Source: Streptomyces sp. MNU76 (lineage in GTDB: Bacteria; Actinomycetota; Actinomycetes; Streptomycetales; Streptomycetaceae). From it: DNA of 64,000 nucleotides. Numbering within the stretch: the stretch's first letter is position 1; every line of letters starts with the position of its first letter. The translations under genes and the position numbers were made by a program. Under the pieces are notes generated by a model. That model was not told the DNA's origin. It worked only from the letters and a program-made list of their open reading frames with translations, and did not search any database. Positions 34,582 to 43,941 of the stretch are shown piece after piece. The stretch covers positions 186,001 to 250,000 of the forward strand of contig NZ_JAJKLK010000005.1 in NCBI RefSeq assembly GCF_020982545.1, given 5' to 3'.

Positions 34582-37536
34582 TCAGTTCCTCAGCGCCGCC
34601 AGCGCCTTGCCGAGCAGTGCCTTGCGGTCGGCCGCCGAGACGACCTGCTCCAGACCGAAGCCCAGCAGCACCGTGTCGTCCGTGGTGACCGCGCCGAAGG
34701 TCTTGAACAGTTCACCCGACAGTCCCCAGTCCTTCACGACGGCCGGGCTGCCCGCCGGCGGGCCGGGGGTGCTCCAGGCGCCGAGCGACGTCTCGAAGCC
34801 CTCGACCGCGCCGGGCGCGCCCCCGATGACGACGGTGGCGTTGTCGGCGAGGAGACCGCGACCACCGCTGCCGGGGTCGGTGACATAGCTGAGCGACACC
34901 TCGACCTTCTTGCCGGCGTACGCGGACAGGTCGAACTCGACCTGCTGCCAGCCGTCCGAGGCCCCGGTGAAGCTGTTCCAGGCGCCACTGGTGCCGCTGG
35001 GCGTGCAGCCCCCGGAGCCCACGGTCAGATACCGCTTCAGCGCCGGGTGACCCTGGACGAAGAACCCGGCCTCGCACTCGGTGGGCACGGCGGTGGAGGT
35101 GGCGCCGCCGGTGTCCGGCAGCGTCGTCCAGTCGTCCGCGCCGACGGTGTGCGCCTCCAGGAGGGCGTGGTCGTAACCCTCCTCCGTGCTCCACAGCAGC
35201 TGGGTGCGCAGGGTCGGCTTGTCCGCCGCGGTGACCGAGGTGAGGTCGACGGTGCGGGTGAGCCGGTTCCAGGCGTAGTCGGTGTGCGTGGCCGCCGCCA
35301 TGGACGCGCCCTCGTACGGGCCGTACGGGCTGACCGTCCCGGGGTACTGGCCCGCGCCGGCGCTCTTGAACTGCGGGAACGTCTCCACGGGCAGCGCGTC
35401 GGAGGTGACGCCGAACGATCCGGCGGTGTTCAGCGGGTTCCCGGGCGCGTCGCCGAGGGTTCCCGAGAAGCCGTCGAGCTTCGCGAGACCGGCGAAGGCG
35501 GTGGCGTTCGGCAGGGAGGTACGGCTGTAGGCGCCCAGGTAGTACTGGCTGAAATCGTTCGACAGGGTGCCGCCGCCGAGGTCGACGGCGCCGCCGGCGC
35601 TCTCGCCCGCCTCGATCAGCTTGCCGCCCTCGTTGAGGTAGGCGCGCAGGGCGAGCTGGGTGGCGACGCCCGGCCGGACGGCGCCCGTGTAGTGCACGAC
35701 CTGCTTGAAGTGCTTCAGTACGCCGAGCGCGTCGGGCGCGCCCTGGGTCGCGACGTCCCAGACGAGCGCCTTCTTGCCGTTGGCCTTCAGCGCGTCCACA
35801 TAGACCTGCGTCTGGGTCGCGGTCGCGCCCTCCTCGGCGACGACGAGCGTGTCGGCCTTGGGGCGTTCGGCGATCGTGTAGGTGAAGCGCTCGCTCTTCG
35901 TGGGCTTGCCGCTCTTCGTCTCACCGGTGAACCAGACCTCGACCTTGTCGCCCGGCTCGCCGTCCTGAACCTTGGCCCGGTACTCGTCGAAGTAGAGGTT
36001 GTCGGCGCCGCCGAACGTCTCGCCGCCCTTCCATGCCTTGAGCGTCTGGTCGTACGTGGGACCGCGGCCGTTGATCCGGTACCTCAGCTCCTTGTCGCGC
36101 ACGGACCTGCGGGCGACGACGGAGATCGTCTGGTCGGCGCCGCGCGAGTACGACGTGGTGAAGGCGGCCGGGGTGAAGTCGGGGGCGCCGATGCCGACCG
36201 AGGACTTCGGCTGGTCGGGCTTGACCGCGGACTCGGCGACGGAGAGCGCGAACGGGATGTTCTTCTCGAACTCCTGCTGGATCAGCTTCTCGTCGTCCGG
36301 GAACGTGAAGACCGAGGCGCAGTCCTCGGGCTTCCAGGCGTCGTCCGGGTCGATGTTCGACGCGGTCTGACAGGTCGACATCTCGGGGGTGAAGAACGCC
36401 GCGCCGTTGACGTTGGAGGCGTGGCCGTTCGCCTCGCCGTTCGTCGTGTACAGCTCGGAGGAGAGCTGGGGGTGGTAGCCGGGGATCGCCGGCTTCTCCG
36501 GGGTGCCGGCCAGCGACTTGTAGAGCACGTCGTCCGGGCTGGGGCTGGCCACCTGCCAGCCGACGCCGTAGAGGATGAGTTCGGCGGCCGAGTGGTAGTT
36601 GATGCCGTACTCGAAGCCGATGCGCTTCTCGAAGGCGTCCAGGACCTTGGTCTCGGGCTCCGAGTTCGGGCCGTCGCCGCGGTAGGTCTCGCTGGTGGGG
36701 AACGGGGAGGAACCCTCGTTGTCGTAGCCCCACTTGTAGGCGAAGTTGCGGTTGAGGTCGACGCCGTCGCCGACGGTGATGGCGTTGTCGCCGTTGACGT
36801 CCCGCAGGTTCTTGCGCCACTGGCGGTTGCCGTCGGCCTGGTGGGTGAAGTCGTAGCCGTCCGGGTTGGCGGAGATCACGAACCACAGCTCGGTTGAGTC
36901 GACGATCTTCTTGATCCGCTTGTCCGTCTTGTAGTTGTCCAGGTAGTGGTGCATCAGACGCCGGGTCATCTCCGGCGTGATCCACTCACGGGCGTGCTGG
37001 TTGGACAGGTACAACACCGACGGCTTGGCGCCGTCCTTGGTCTTCTTCGCGTTCCTGGTCAGTTTGACCGCGAGGATGTCCTGGCCCCGCAGGGACTTGC
37101 CGAGGGAGACCACCTTGGTCAGGGAGGGGTGCTCCTGCCCCGTCCGGAGGATCTCCTCCTTGAGGTTGCCGGCGCCACTGTAGGGGCGGTAGACCCCGTC
37201 GCCCGCGGCTTCGACGCGCGCCTCGGCCTTGCTGGTGAGGCGGTGTTCCGTCAGCTCGACGCCCTGCTCCTCCAGGGCGTCCGCCTGCTTGTCGGTGAGG
37301 TAGACCTCGACCGAGGCGGTGCCCTTCTCCGGCGCCTGCTCGCTGAGTTCGTGACCGTCCTGCCCGGCCGCGAGCAGCAGCGGTACCTGCTTCTTCGTCA
37401 CCTCGGCCCGGAAGACCTTGATCTCTTCCGCGTCCGAGCCGTCGTTCTCGGCCGCCTGAGCGAGCGGTGCGAGTCCCGCACCACCGCCCAGCAGGAGCGC
37501 GCCGGCAGTGAGGATCGATCTCGCTCTTCGTCTCAT
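34582..37536 (-). CDS. Secreted M14 zinc carboxypeptidase with C-terminal extension
   Basis: A 984-residue exported peptidase. The N-terminus is a Sec signal peptide (basic RRRAR, hydrophobic core, AQAA cleavage region). The M14 domain covers about residues 120-450, with the zinc motif NQHAREWITPEM (His, Glu) near 175, SANPDGYDFTHQ, the substrate-binding arginine region, NYHSAAELILYG with the third zinc ligand near 310, and FFTPEMSTCQ with the candidate catalytic Glu near 385. The rest resembles accessory domains: a flavodoxin-like glutamine-amidotransferase-type region near 560-680 and a beta-sandwich near 780-930. It removes C-terminal residues from peptides outside the cell. It has its own transcript, well separated from both sides. 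Confidence 0.9.
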   Translation of the reverse strand: MRRRARSILTAGALLLGGGAGLAPLAQAAENDGSDAEEIKVFRAEVTKKQVPLLLAAGQDGHELSEQAPEKGTASVEVYLTDKQADALEEQGVELTEHRLTSKAEARVEAAGDGVYRPYSGAGNLKEEILRTGQEHPSLTKVVSLGKSLRGQDILAVKLTRNAKKTKDGAKPSVLYLSNQHAREWITPEMTRRLMHHYLDNYKTDKRIKKIVDSTELWFVISANPDGYDFTHQADGNRQWRKNLRDVNGDNAITVGDGVDLNRNFAYKWGYDNEGSSPFPTSETYRGDGPNSEPETKVLDAFEKRIGFEYGINYHSAAELILYGVGWQVASPSPDDVLYKSLAGTPEKPAIPGYHPQLSSELYTTNGEANGHASNVNGAAFFTPEMSTCQTASNIDPDDAWKPEDCASVFTFPDDEKLIQQEFEKNIPFALSVAESAVKPDQPKSSVGIGAPDFTPAAFTTSYSRGADQTISVVARRSVRDKELRYRINGRGPTYDQTLKAWKGGETFGGADNLYFDEYRAKVQDGEPGDKVEVWFTGETKSGKPTKSERFTYTIAERPKADTLVVAEEGATATQTQVYVDALKANGKKALVWDVATQGAPDALGVLKHFKQVVHYTGAVRPGVATQLALRAYLNEGGKLIEAGESAGGAVDLGGGTLSNDFSQYYLGAYSRTSLPNATAFAGLAKLDGFSGTLGDAPGNPLNTAGSFGVTSDALPVETFPQFKSAGAGQYPGTVSPYGPYEGASMAAATHTDYAWNRLTRTVDLTSVTAADKPTLRTQLLWSTEEGYDHALLEAHTVGADDWTTLPDTGGATSTAVPTECEAGFFVQGHPALKRYLTVGSGGCTPSGTSGAWNSFTGASDGWQQVEFDLSAYAGKKVEVSLSYVTDPGSGGRGLLADNATVVIGGAPGAVEGFETSLGAWSTPGPPAGSPAVVKDWGLSGELFKTFGAVTTDDTVLLGFGLEQVVSAADRKALLGKALAALRN

Positions 37537-37654
37537 GAGCCCCCCCTTGCAGTGGTTCGCCCCAGCAGCGAACAGACGCCAGGCTCATGTCAGATCTGGG
37601 CCAAGTCAAGGAGGCCTCACAGGCCAATCACGGAGTTCACGCAAAAAGCCGGAA

Positions 37655-37692
37655 GCCGGTGCCGACAGCTCCAAGTGAGCGTCGGCACCGGC
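37655..37692 (-). terminator. Intrinsic terminator of the uvrC-rapZ-yvcK-whiA operon
   Basis: Perfect 12-bp stem GCCGGTGCCGAC (37655-37666) with its complement (37681-37692) around 14 nt. On minus it is followed within 10 bases by TTTTT, a rare true U-tract for this genome. Confidence 0.85.
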
Positions 37693-37716
37693 GAGTTGAG
37701 GTCCCCGGGCGTTGTG

Positions 37717-38706
37717 TCAGCCCACGAGATTCTCGGCCATCTCCTCGGTGATGCTTGCCTCGGTCCCCGGGATGCCGAGGTCCGACGCGCGCTTGTCGGC
37801 CATGGCGAGCAGCCGCCTGATCCGGCCCGCGACGGCGTCCTTGGTCAGCGGCGGGTCGGCGAGCGCGCCCAGCTCCTCCAGGGAGGCCTGCTTGTGCTCC
37901 ATGCGCAGCCGTCCGGCGGCCGCGAGGTGCTCGGGGACGTCGTCGGCGAGGATCTCCAGGGCGCGGCCGACCCGGGCACCGGCGGCGACAGCGGCACGGG
38001 CCGAGCGGCGCAGGTTGGCGTCGTCGAAGTTGGCGAGCCGGTTCGCGGTGGCCCGGACCTCGCGGCGCATTCGCCGCTCCTCCCACGCCAGCACCGACTC
38101 GTGGGCGCCGAGCCGGGTCAGGAGCGCGCCGATGGCGTCCCCGTCCCGTACGACGACCCGGTCCACGCCCCGCACCTCGCGGGCCTTGGCCCCGATCGAC
38201 AGCCGGCGGGCGGCGCCGACCAGCGCGAGGGCGGCCTCCGGACCCGGGCAGGTCACCTCCAGGGAGGAGGAGCGGCCGGGCTCGGTGAGCGAGCCGTGGG
38301 CCAGGAAGGCGCCGCGCCAGGCCGCCTCCGCGTCGCAGGTGGCGCCGGAGACCACCTGGGGCGGCAGACCGCGGATCGGGCGGCCCCGGCCGTCCACCAG
38401 GCCGGTCTGGCGGGCCAGCTGGTCACCGCCGGCGACCACCCGGACGACGTAACGGGAACCGCGGCGCAGACCGCCGGGCGCCATCACGATCAGTTCGGAG
38501 CCGTGGCCGAAGATCTCCGCGATGTCCCGCTTGAGGCGGCGGGCCGCCATCGCCGTGTCCAGCTCCGCCTCGATCACGATGCGGCCGCTCACCAGGTGCA
38601 GCCCGCCCGCGAACCGCAGGATCGCCGAGACCTCCGCCTTTCTGCAGCAGGTCCGGGTGACGGGTAGCCGGGAGATCTCGTCCTTCACCGCTGCCGTCAT
38701 CGCCAT
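37717..38706 (-). CDS. whiA: Sporulation regulator WhiA
   Basis: Transcription factor that, with WhiB, controls the switch from aerial growth to sporulation septation in Streptomyces. The 329-residue protein has an N-terminal region related to LAGLIDADG homing endonucleases, with [18 protein letters not shown] near residue 20, and a C-terminal helix-turn-helix ([25 protein letters not shown], near 280). The start ATG 38706 overlaps the yvcK stop codon by 10 bp; a second ATG two codons later is possible. Conserved gene order. Confidence 0.95.
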   Translation of the reverse strand: MAMTAAVKDEISRLPVTRTCCRKAEVSAILRFAGGLHLVSGRIVIEAELDTAMAARRLKRDIAEIFGHGSELIVMAPGGLRRGSRYVVRVVAGGDQLARQTGLVDGRGRPIRGLPPQVVSGATCDAEAAWRGAFLAHGSLTEPGRSSSLEVTCPGPEAALALVGAARRLSIGAKAREVRGVDRVVVRDGDAIGALLTRLGAHESVLAWEERRMRREVRATANRLANFDDANLRRSARAAVAAGARVGRALEILADDVPEHLAAAGRLRMEHKQASLEELGALADPPLTKDAVAGRIRRLLAMADKRASDLGIPGTEASITEEMAENLVG

Positions 38707-39767
38707 GGGCCGATCCTTCCATGCATCCGAAAAATACGGTCGTACGCGGCGGCCAACAGCTCCGGGTCGTGCCGCGGAGATCCGTCGGTCCGGGCCACCG
38801 GCGCCAGCTCGACCGCGGCGCCGAACCGTTTGGCGGCGTCGGTCAGCAAGTCGCGGTCGGGCACGGCGGCCTCGTCGGCCAGCACCACGTCCAGGGCGAG
38901 TTTAGGGGCGTGTCGTGCCAAAACCTCCAAATGACGCTGCGGGGAGAAGCCATCGGTTTCTCCCGGCTGCGGGGCGAGGTTCAGCGACAGCACGAGCCGG
39001 GCCTTGGTCTCGGTGAGGGCGTCGAGCAGTTCGGGCACGAGCAGGTGCGGGATCACCGAGGAGAACCAGGAGCCGGGGCCGAGGACCACCCAGTCGGCGT
39101 CGCGGACCGCCGCCACGGCCTCCGGCACGGCGGGCGGGTCGTGCGGCACGACGTGCACGGACTGCACCTCGCCGGGCGTGAGCGCGACGGTCGCCTGCCC
39201 CCGCACGGTGTCGACCTCGTCCGGGCGGGCGGGGTCGTGGCCCTTGACCAGGGCCTGGAGCTCCAGCGGTACGGCCGACATGGGCAGGACGCGGCCTTGG
39301 GCGCCCAGCAGCCTGCCCACCAGGTCGAGGGCCTGGACGTGGTCGCCGAGCTGCTCCCACAGGGCGACGATCAGCAGATTGCCGACCGCGTGCTCGTGCA
39401 GGTCGCCCTGGGACTGGAAGCGGTGCTGGATGACGCGGGCCCAGGTCTGGCCCCAGTCGTCGTCGCCGCAGAGCGCGGCCAGCGCCTTGCGCAGATCGCC
39501 GGGAGGCAGGACGCCCAGCTCGTCCCGGAGGCGTCCGCTGGAGCCGCCGTCGTCGGCCACGGTGACGACGGCGGTGAGGTCGCCGGTGATCCGGCGCAGC
39601 GCCGCGAGCGAGGCCGACAGGCCCATGCCGCCGCCGAGCGCGACGACCTTGGGCTGGGCGCCCCGGCGGCGCGGCTTGGCCCCGCGGGCCTCGGCGGGCC
39701 GGCCCGCCGAGCCGTCGGGGGTGACGCGGCGCAGTCTGCCCAACCGCAGAGCAGCACGTCCGGTCAC
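38697..39767 (-). CDS. yvcK: YvcK/CofD-like gluconeogenesis factor
   Basis: A 356-residue cytoplasmic protein of the CofD/YvcK family, in firmicutes and actinobacteria linked to carbon metabolism and cell envelope control, and able to bind UDP-sugars. It has [15 protein letters not shown] near residue 40, [14 protein letters not shown] near 68, a GNLLIVAL helix and [14 protein letters not shown] near 230. The start is GTG 39767 overlapping the rapZ stop codon (GTGA); the longer open frame upstream is the shadow of rapZ. Conserved between rapZ and whiA. Confidence 0.92.
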   Translation of the reverse strand: MTGRAALRLGRLRRVTPDGSAGRPAEARGAKPRRRGAQPKVVALGGGMGLSASLAALRRITGDLTAVVTVADDGGSSGRLRDELGVLPPGDLRKALAALCGDDDWGQTWARVIQHRFQSQGDLHEHAVGNLLIVALWEQLGDHVQALDLVGRLLGAQGRVLPMSAVPLELQALVKGHDPARPDEVDTVRGQATVALTPGEVQSVHVVPHDPPAVPEAVAAVRDADWVVLGPGSWFSSVIPHLLVPELLDALTETKARLVLSLNLAPQPGETDGFSPQRHLEVLARHAPKLALDVVLADEAAVPDRDLLTDAAKRFGAAVELAPVARTDGSPRHDPELLAAAYDRIFRMHGRIGPWR

Positions 39768-40834
39768 TCGCGCCCCATGTCCCGGTGCACGACCACGGTC
39801 TCGACGCCCTGGGAGGCGAGGCGGGCGGCGAGCTTCTCGGAGGTGGCGACCGAGCGGTGCTTGCCGCCGGTGCAGCCGACCGCGATGGTCACGTACCGCT
39901 TGCCCTCGCGGCGGTAGCCGGCGGCGATCATCTGGAGCAGCTCGGTGTAGCGGTCGAGGAACTCCTTGGCGCCGGGCTGGTTGAAGACGTACGCGGAGAC
40001 CTCCTCGTTGAGGCCGGTGTACGGGCGCAGCTCGGGGACCCAGTGCGGGTTGGGCAGGAAGCGCATGTCCACGACCAGGTCGGCGTCGACCGGGAGGCCG
40101 TACTTGAAGCCGAAGGACATGACGGTGGCCCGCAGCTCGGGCTCCTCGTCGCCGGCGAACTGGGCGTCCATCTTGGCGCGCAGCTCGTGCACGTTCAGGC
40201 TGGAGGTGTCGATGACCAGGTCGGCGTCGCCGCGCAGCTCGCGCAGCAGCTCCCGCTCGGCGGCGATGCCGTCGGTGATGCGGCCGTCGCCCTGGAGGGG
40301 GTGCGGGCGGCGCACGGACTCGAAGCGGCGTACCAGGGCGTCGTCGGAGGACTCCAGGAAGACGATCCGCCGGGTGACGTGCTTGGTCTCCAGGTCGGCG
40401 AGGGAGTCCCGGAGGTTGTCGAAGAAGCGGCGGCCACGGACGTCGACGACGACCGCGATCCGGGCCACGTTCCCCTGGGAGCGGGCGCCGAGCTCCACCA
40501 TGGTGGGGATCAGCGCGGGTGGCAGGTTGTCGACGACGAACCAGCCGAGGTCCTCCAGACACTTGGCGGCCGTGGACCGTCCGGCGCCGGACATGCCGGA
40601 GATGATGACCAGCTCGGGGATGGCCGCCTCGGGGACCCCGGCTGTTTCGATGCCCGTACTCACGTGTGCTCCGTCTTCCTGTGGCGCTGGGTGCCGGGGG
40701 ACATCGTCGCCCACCGCGCTGTGGGCCTCCCCGCGCTCCGCTGTGTGCTCGTGGTGCTGTTGTCCTGGACGCTCTGTGCGCTCCGGGGGTTCTGCGTGTT
40801 CCGGGAGTCCCGGGCGCTCGTGGTGCTCGGTCAT
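39764..40834 (-). CDS. rapZ: RNase adapter RapZ (YvcJ family P-loop protein)
   Basis: A P-loop nucleotide-binding protein. In E. coli RapZ guides RNase E to a small RNA that controls glucosamine-6-phosphate synthase; in actinobacteria the role is less clear. It shows the Walker [13 protein letters not shown] near residue 80, a DVRGRRFF strand, and the C-terminal [17 protein letters not shown]. The start shown, ATG 40834, overlaps the uvrC stop codon and gives a 57-residue His/Glu/Pro-rich N-terminus. GTG 40663 has a better ribosome site (GGAG 5-6 nt before) and gives a protein of usual length. Confidence 0.9.
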   Translation of the reverse strand: MTEHHERPGLPEHAEPPERTERPGQQHHEHTAERGEAHSAVGDDVPRHPAPQEDGAHVSTGIETAGVPEAAIPELVIISGMSGAGRSTAAKCLEDLGWFVVDNLPPALIPTMVELGARSQGNVARIAVVVDVRGRRFFDNLRDSLADLETKHVTRRIVFLESSDDALVRRFESVRRPHPLQGDGRITDGIAAERELLRELRGDADLVIDTSSLNVHELRAKMDAQFAGDEEPELRATVMSFGFKYGLPVDADLVVDMRFLPNPHWVPELRPYTGLNEEVSAYVFNQPGAKEFLDRYTELLQMIAAGYRREGKRYVTIAVGCTGGKHRSVATSEKLAARLASQGVETVVVHRDMGRE

Positions 40835-42894
40835 GTCTCCTGCCCTCGCCGCCGGTCCGGGGTGCCCGCGGCCACGGGATCCCCAGAGGGGTCCGCCGTC
40901 GTACCGGGCTCCTCTTCCTCCATGATCTCTCCGGTCGCCGTGTTCACGGCGGGGGCGGCCGGAGCCGTCCGGGCGAGGGCCGCGGCGATCGTCTCGGCCG
41001 TCTTGCGCCCTATCCCGGGCACCTCGCAGATCTGCTCGATCGTCGCCGAACGCAGCTTCTTCAGCGAGCCGAAGTGCTTCAGCAGCGCCTGCTTGCGAGC
41101 CTCCCCGAGGCCGGGCACGTCGTCCAAGGGGCTCGCCCGGAAACGCTTGGCGCGTTTGGTCCGCTGGTAGGTGATGGCGAAGCGGTGGGCCTCGTCGCGG
41201 ACGCGCTGGAGCAGATAGAGGCCCTCGCTGGTGCGGGGCAGGACCACCGGGTCGTCCTCGCCGGGCACCCAGACCTCCTCCAGGCGCTTGGCGAGGCCGC
41301 AGACGGCGATGTCGTCGATGCCCAGTTCGTCGAGCGCCCGGCGGGCTGCGGCCACCTGCGGCTGTCCGCCGTCGACGACGACGAGCTGGGGCGGGTAGGC
41401 GAACCGCTTGGGGCGGCCGTCCTCCTCGGTGAAGGCGTTCTCCTCCTCCACCCACTCGCCGGTCTTCTCCTTCTCCGCGAGGTAGCGCCGGAAGCGGCGG
41501 GCGATGACCTCGTGCATGGAGCGGACGTCGTCCTGGCCCTGGCCGTGCCAGACCTGGGTGTCCCCGACCCGGCCCTTGATCTGGAAGCGGCGGTACTCGC
41601 TCTTGCGGGCCAGCCCGTCCTCGAAGACGACCATGGAGGCCACGACGTCGTCGCCCTGGAGGTGGGAGATGTCGTAGCACTCGATCCGCAGCGGGGCGCT
41701 GTCCAGGTCGAGGGCCTCGGCGATCTCCTCCAGGGCGCGGGAGCGGGTGGTCAGGTCGGAGGCGCGCTTGGTCTTGTGCAGCACGAGCGACTGCTGGGCG
41801 TTGCGGGCGACGGTCTCCATGAGCGCCTTCTTGTCCCCGCGCTGCGGGATGCGCAGGGACACCTGGGCCCCGCGCCGCTCGGTGAGCCACTCCTGCACCG
41901 GTCCGACGGGGTCGGGCAGCGCCGGGACCAGCACCTCCTTCGGCACGGAGTCACCGGTCTCCTCGCCGTACAGCTGCTGGAGCGCGTGTTCGACGAGGTC
42001 ACCGGTGGTGACGGCCTCGACCTTGTCGGTGACCCAGCCGCGCTGGCCGCGCACCCGTCCGTCGCGGACGTGGAAGATCTGCACGGCCGCCTCCAGTTCG
42101 TCCTCGGCGAGGGCGATCAGGTCGGCGTCGGTCGCGTCGGCGAGCACGACCGCGTTCTTCTCCATGGCCTTCTTCAGGGCCTCGATGTCGTCGCGCAGCC
42201 GGGCGGCCCGCTCGTACTCCATCTCCTCGGCCGCGTCCGTCATCCGCTTCTCCAGGCGGCGGATGTAGGTGCCCGTGCGGCCGGCCATGAAGTCGCTGAA
42301 CTCGTCGGCCAGTTCGCGGTGGTCCTCGGCGGAGATCCGGTCGACGCAGGGGGCCGAGCACTTGCCGATGTAGCCGAGCAGACAGGGGCGGCCGGTGCGG
42401 GCCGCGTTCTTGAACACCCCGGCCGAGCAGGTGCGCACGGGAAAGACGCGCAGCAGCAGGTCGACGGTGTCCCGGATGGCCCACGCGTGCGCGTACGGCC
42501 CGAAGTACCGCACGCCCTTCTTCTTGTGACCGCGCATCACCTGCACGCGCGGGTACTGCTCGTTCATCGTGACCGCGAGGTACGGATAGCTCTTGTCGTC
42601 GCGGTACTTGACGTTGAACCGGGGGTCGAACTCCTTGATCCAGGAGTACTCCAGCTGAAGCGCCTCGACCTCCGTGGACACCACGGTCCACTCCACGGAG
42701 GCGGCCGTGGTGACCATCGAGCGGGTACGCGGATGGAGGCCGGCCAGGTCCTGGAAGTAGTTGGCCAGGCGCTGGCGCAGGCTCTTCGCCTTCCCGACGT
42801 AGATCACCCGGCGGTGCTCGTCACGGAACTTGTACACCCCGGGGGAGTCCGGGATCTGCCCCGGACTGGGGCGGTAGCTGGAGGGATCGGCCAT
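40831..42894 (-). CDS. uvrC: Excinuclease ABC subunit C
   Basis: The dual-incision nuclease of nucleotide excision repair. The 687-residue protein has the GIY-YIG domain ([18 protein letters not shown] near residues 19-36), a UVR motif near 215, the RNase H-like C-terminal nuclease core ([10 protein letters not shown] and [10 protein letters not shown]) and two helix-hairpin-helix motifs near 610-645. ATG 42894 is the start; the frame extends upstream but the family N-terminus begins here. It opens the conserved uvrC-rapZ-yvcK-whiA operon. Confidence 0.96.
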   Translation of the reverse strand: MADPSSYRPSPGQIPDSPGVYKFRDEHRRVIYVGKAKSLRQRLANYFQDLAGLHPRTRSMVTTAASVEWTVVSTEVEALQLEYSWIKEFDPRFNVKYRDDKSYPYLAVTMNEQYPRVQVMRGHKKKGVRYFGPYAHAWAIRDTVDLLLRVFPVRTCSAGVFKNAARTGRPCLLGYIGKCSAPCVDRISAEDHRELADEFSDFMAGRTGTYIRRLEKRMTDAAEEMEYERAARLRDDIEALKKAMEKNAVVLADATDADLIALAEDELEAAVQIFHVRDGRVRGQRGWVTDKVEAVTTGDLVEHALQQLYGEETGDSVPKEVLVPALPDPVGPVQEWLTERRGAQVSLRIPQRGDKKALMETVARNAQQSLVLHKTKRASDLTTRSRALEEIAEALDLDSAPLRIECYDISHLQGDDVVASMVVFEDGLARKSEYRRFQIKGRVGDTQVWHGQGQDDVRSMHEVIARRFRRYLAEKEKTGEWVEEENAFTEEDGRPKRFAYPPQLVVVDGGQPQVAAARRALDELGIDDIAVCGLAKRLEEVWVPGEDDPVVLPRTSEGLYLLQRVRDEAHRFAITYQRTKRAKRFRASPLDDVPGLGEARKQALLKHFGSLKKLRSATIEQICEVPGIGRKTAETIAAALARTAPAAPAVNTATGEIMEEEEPGTTADPSGDPVAAGTPDRRRGQET

Positions 42895-42960
42895 GCTCCA
42901 CACCCTACTGGCGGGGAGTGACAACCCGGGCGCCCTGTGGACAAGCACCGATCCCGGCCC

Positions 42961-43632
42961 CTAGCGCGTCTCCAGGAAGGTCAGCACGGCCAGCACCCGG
43001 CGGTGGTCGTCCGGCTCCTCGGGGAGCCTCAGCTTCCCCAGGATGCTCCGCACATGCTTCTCGACCGTGCCCTCGGTGACCCAGAGCCGACGGCCGATGC
43101 CGGCGTTGGACCGGCCCTCGGCCATCAGCCCGAGAACCTCCCGCTCCCGGTTGCTGAGCATCGACAGCGGATCGTCGCGTCGCTGCGCGGCGACCAGCTC
43201 CTGCACCAGCGACGGATCCACCACCGACCCACCGCGGCGGATCCGGTCCAGTGTCTCCAGGAACTCGTCCACGACGGTGATGCGGCTCTTGAGCAGGTAT
43301 CCGATGCTGCGGCCGCCGGCCAGCAGCTCCAGCGCGTCCTCGACCTCGACGAACGCCGACAGCACCAGGATCCCGACCGACGGATACTTCTCCCGGATCT
43401 CCCGCGCGGCCTTCAGCCCTTCCGTGGACTGCGTCGGCGGCATCCGGATGTCGACGATCGCGATGTCCGGCAGCTCGTTCTCCACCAGGTCCATGAGCCC
43501 GGCGGCGTCGCCGGCCTGCCCGGCCACCTCGTAGCCCACACGCTCGCAGAGGCTCGCCAGGCCCTCCCGCAGGAGCACGTCGTCGTCCGCGAGCACCACC
43601 CGCCCGCGCACCGGATGCTGATCGACCTCCAT
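42961..43632 (-). CDS. NarL/LuxR-type response regulator
   Basis: A 223-residue two-component regulator. The receiver domain has the acidic pair in VLADDD near residue 16, the phospho-acceptor in IVDIRMPP near 60, the Ser/Thr in LSAF near 92 and the Lys in LLKSR near 114. The LuxR helix-turn-helix is LSNREREVLGLMAEGRSNAGIGRRL near 158-182. It is the obvious partner of the histidine kinase 309 bp upstream on the same strand. A 16-bp near-palindrome lies 64 bp before its start. Confidence 0.9.
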   Translation of the reverse strand: MEVDQHPVRGRVVLADDDVLLREGLASLCERVGYEVAGQAGDAAGLMDLVENELPDIAIVDIRMPPTQSTEGLKAAREIREKYPSVGILVLSAFVEVEDALELLAGGRSIGYLLKSRITVVDEFLETLDRIRRGGSVVDPSLVQELVAAQRRDDPLSMLSNREREVLGLMAEGRSNAGIGRRLWVTEGTVEKHVRSILGKLRLPEEPDDHRRVLAVLTFLETR

Positions 43633-43941
43633 GGTCTCGGTCTCCCCCTTGCCCGACCTGTCCCGTTCGTCCCGACAGCCTGCCTGAACTCGGTCTTACG
43701 GCTAGCCGGAAGCCTAGTTGGGGGCGGGCCGTGAAGACACCTGAACGTTTGGCCGCCATGCTCGAAGAAGCGCAGCCGCGGGTGGAAACCGGCGCCTCTG
43801 ACGAGAGACGGCGAGACATCCGCATGCCCGTAGAGCCGGACGGCCGTCTCCGCCGTCCGATTCGACCGCCCGGAACGTACGCCCGTACCGAGACCCGGAC
43901 TCCCCCCTTAGAACGGGCCTCACCGCGTACGCTTCGGGCGG
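43633..43941 (-). promoter_or_regulatory. Control region between kinase and response-regulator genes
   Basis: A 309-bp stretch without a convincing gene on either strand. Its main feature is the near-palindrome TTACGGCTAGCCGGAA at 43696-43711 (core CGGCTAGCCG fully symmetric), repeated exactly upstream of the lone receiver gene at 49692-49707. The regulator gene thus probably has its own promoter, with the element as operator. Confidence 0.55.
43696..43711. promoter_or_regulatory. 16-bp near-palindrome, copy 1
   Basis: TTACGGCTAGCCGGAA; perfect symmetry would need one base change (CCGTAA). It lies 64 bp upstream of the NarL-type regulator gene. An identical copy occurs at 49692-49707, so it is a likely operator of this sensory locus. 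Confidence 0.55.
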
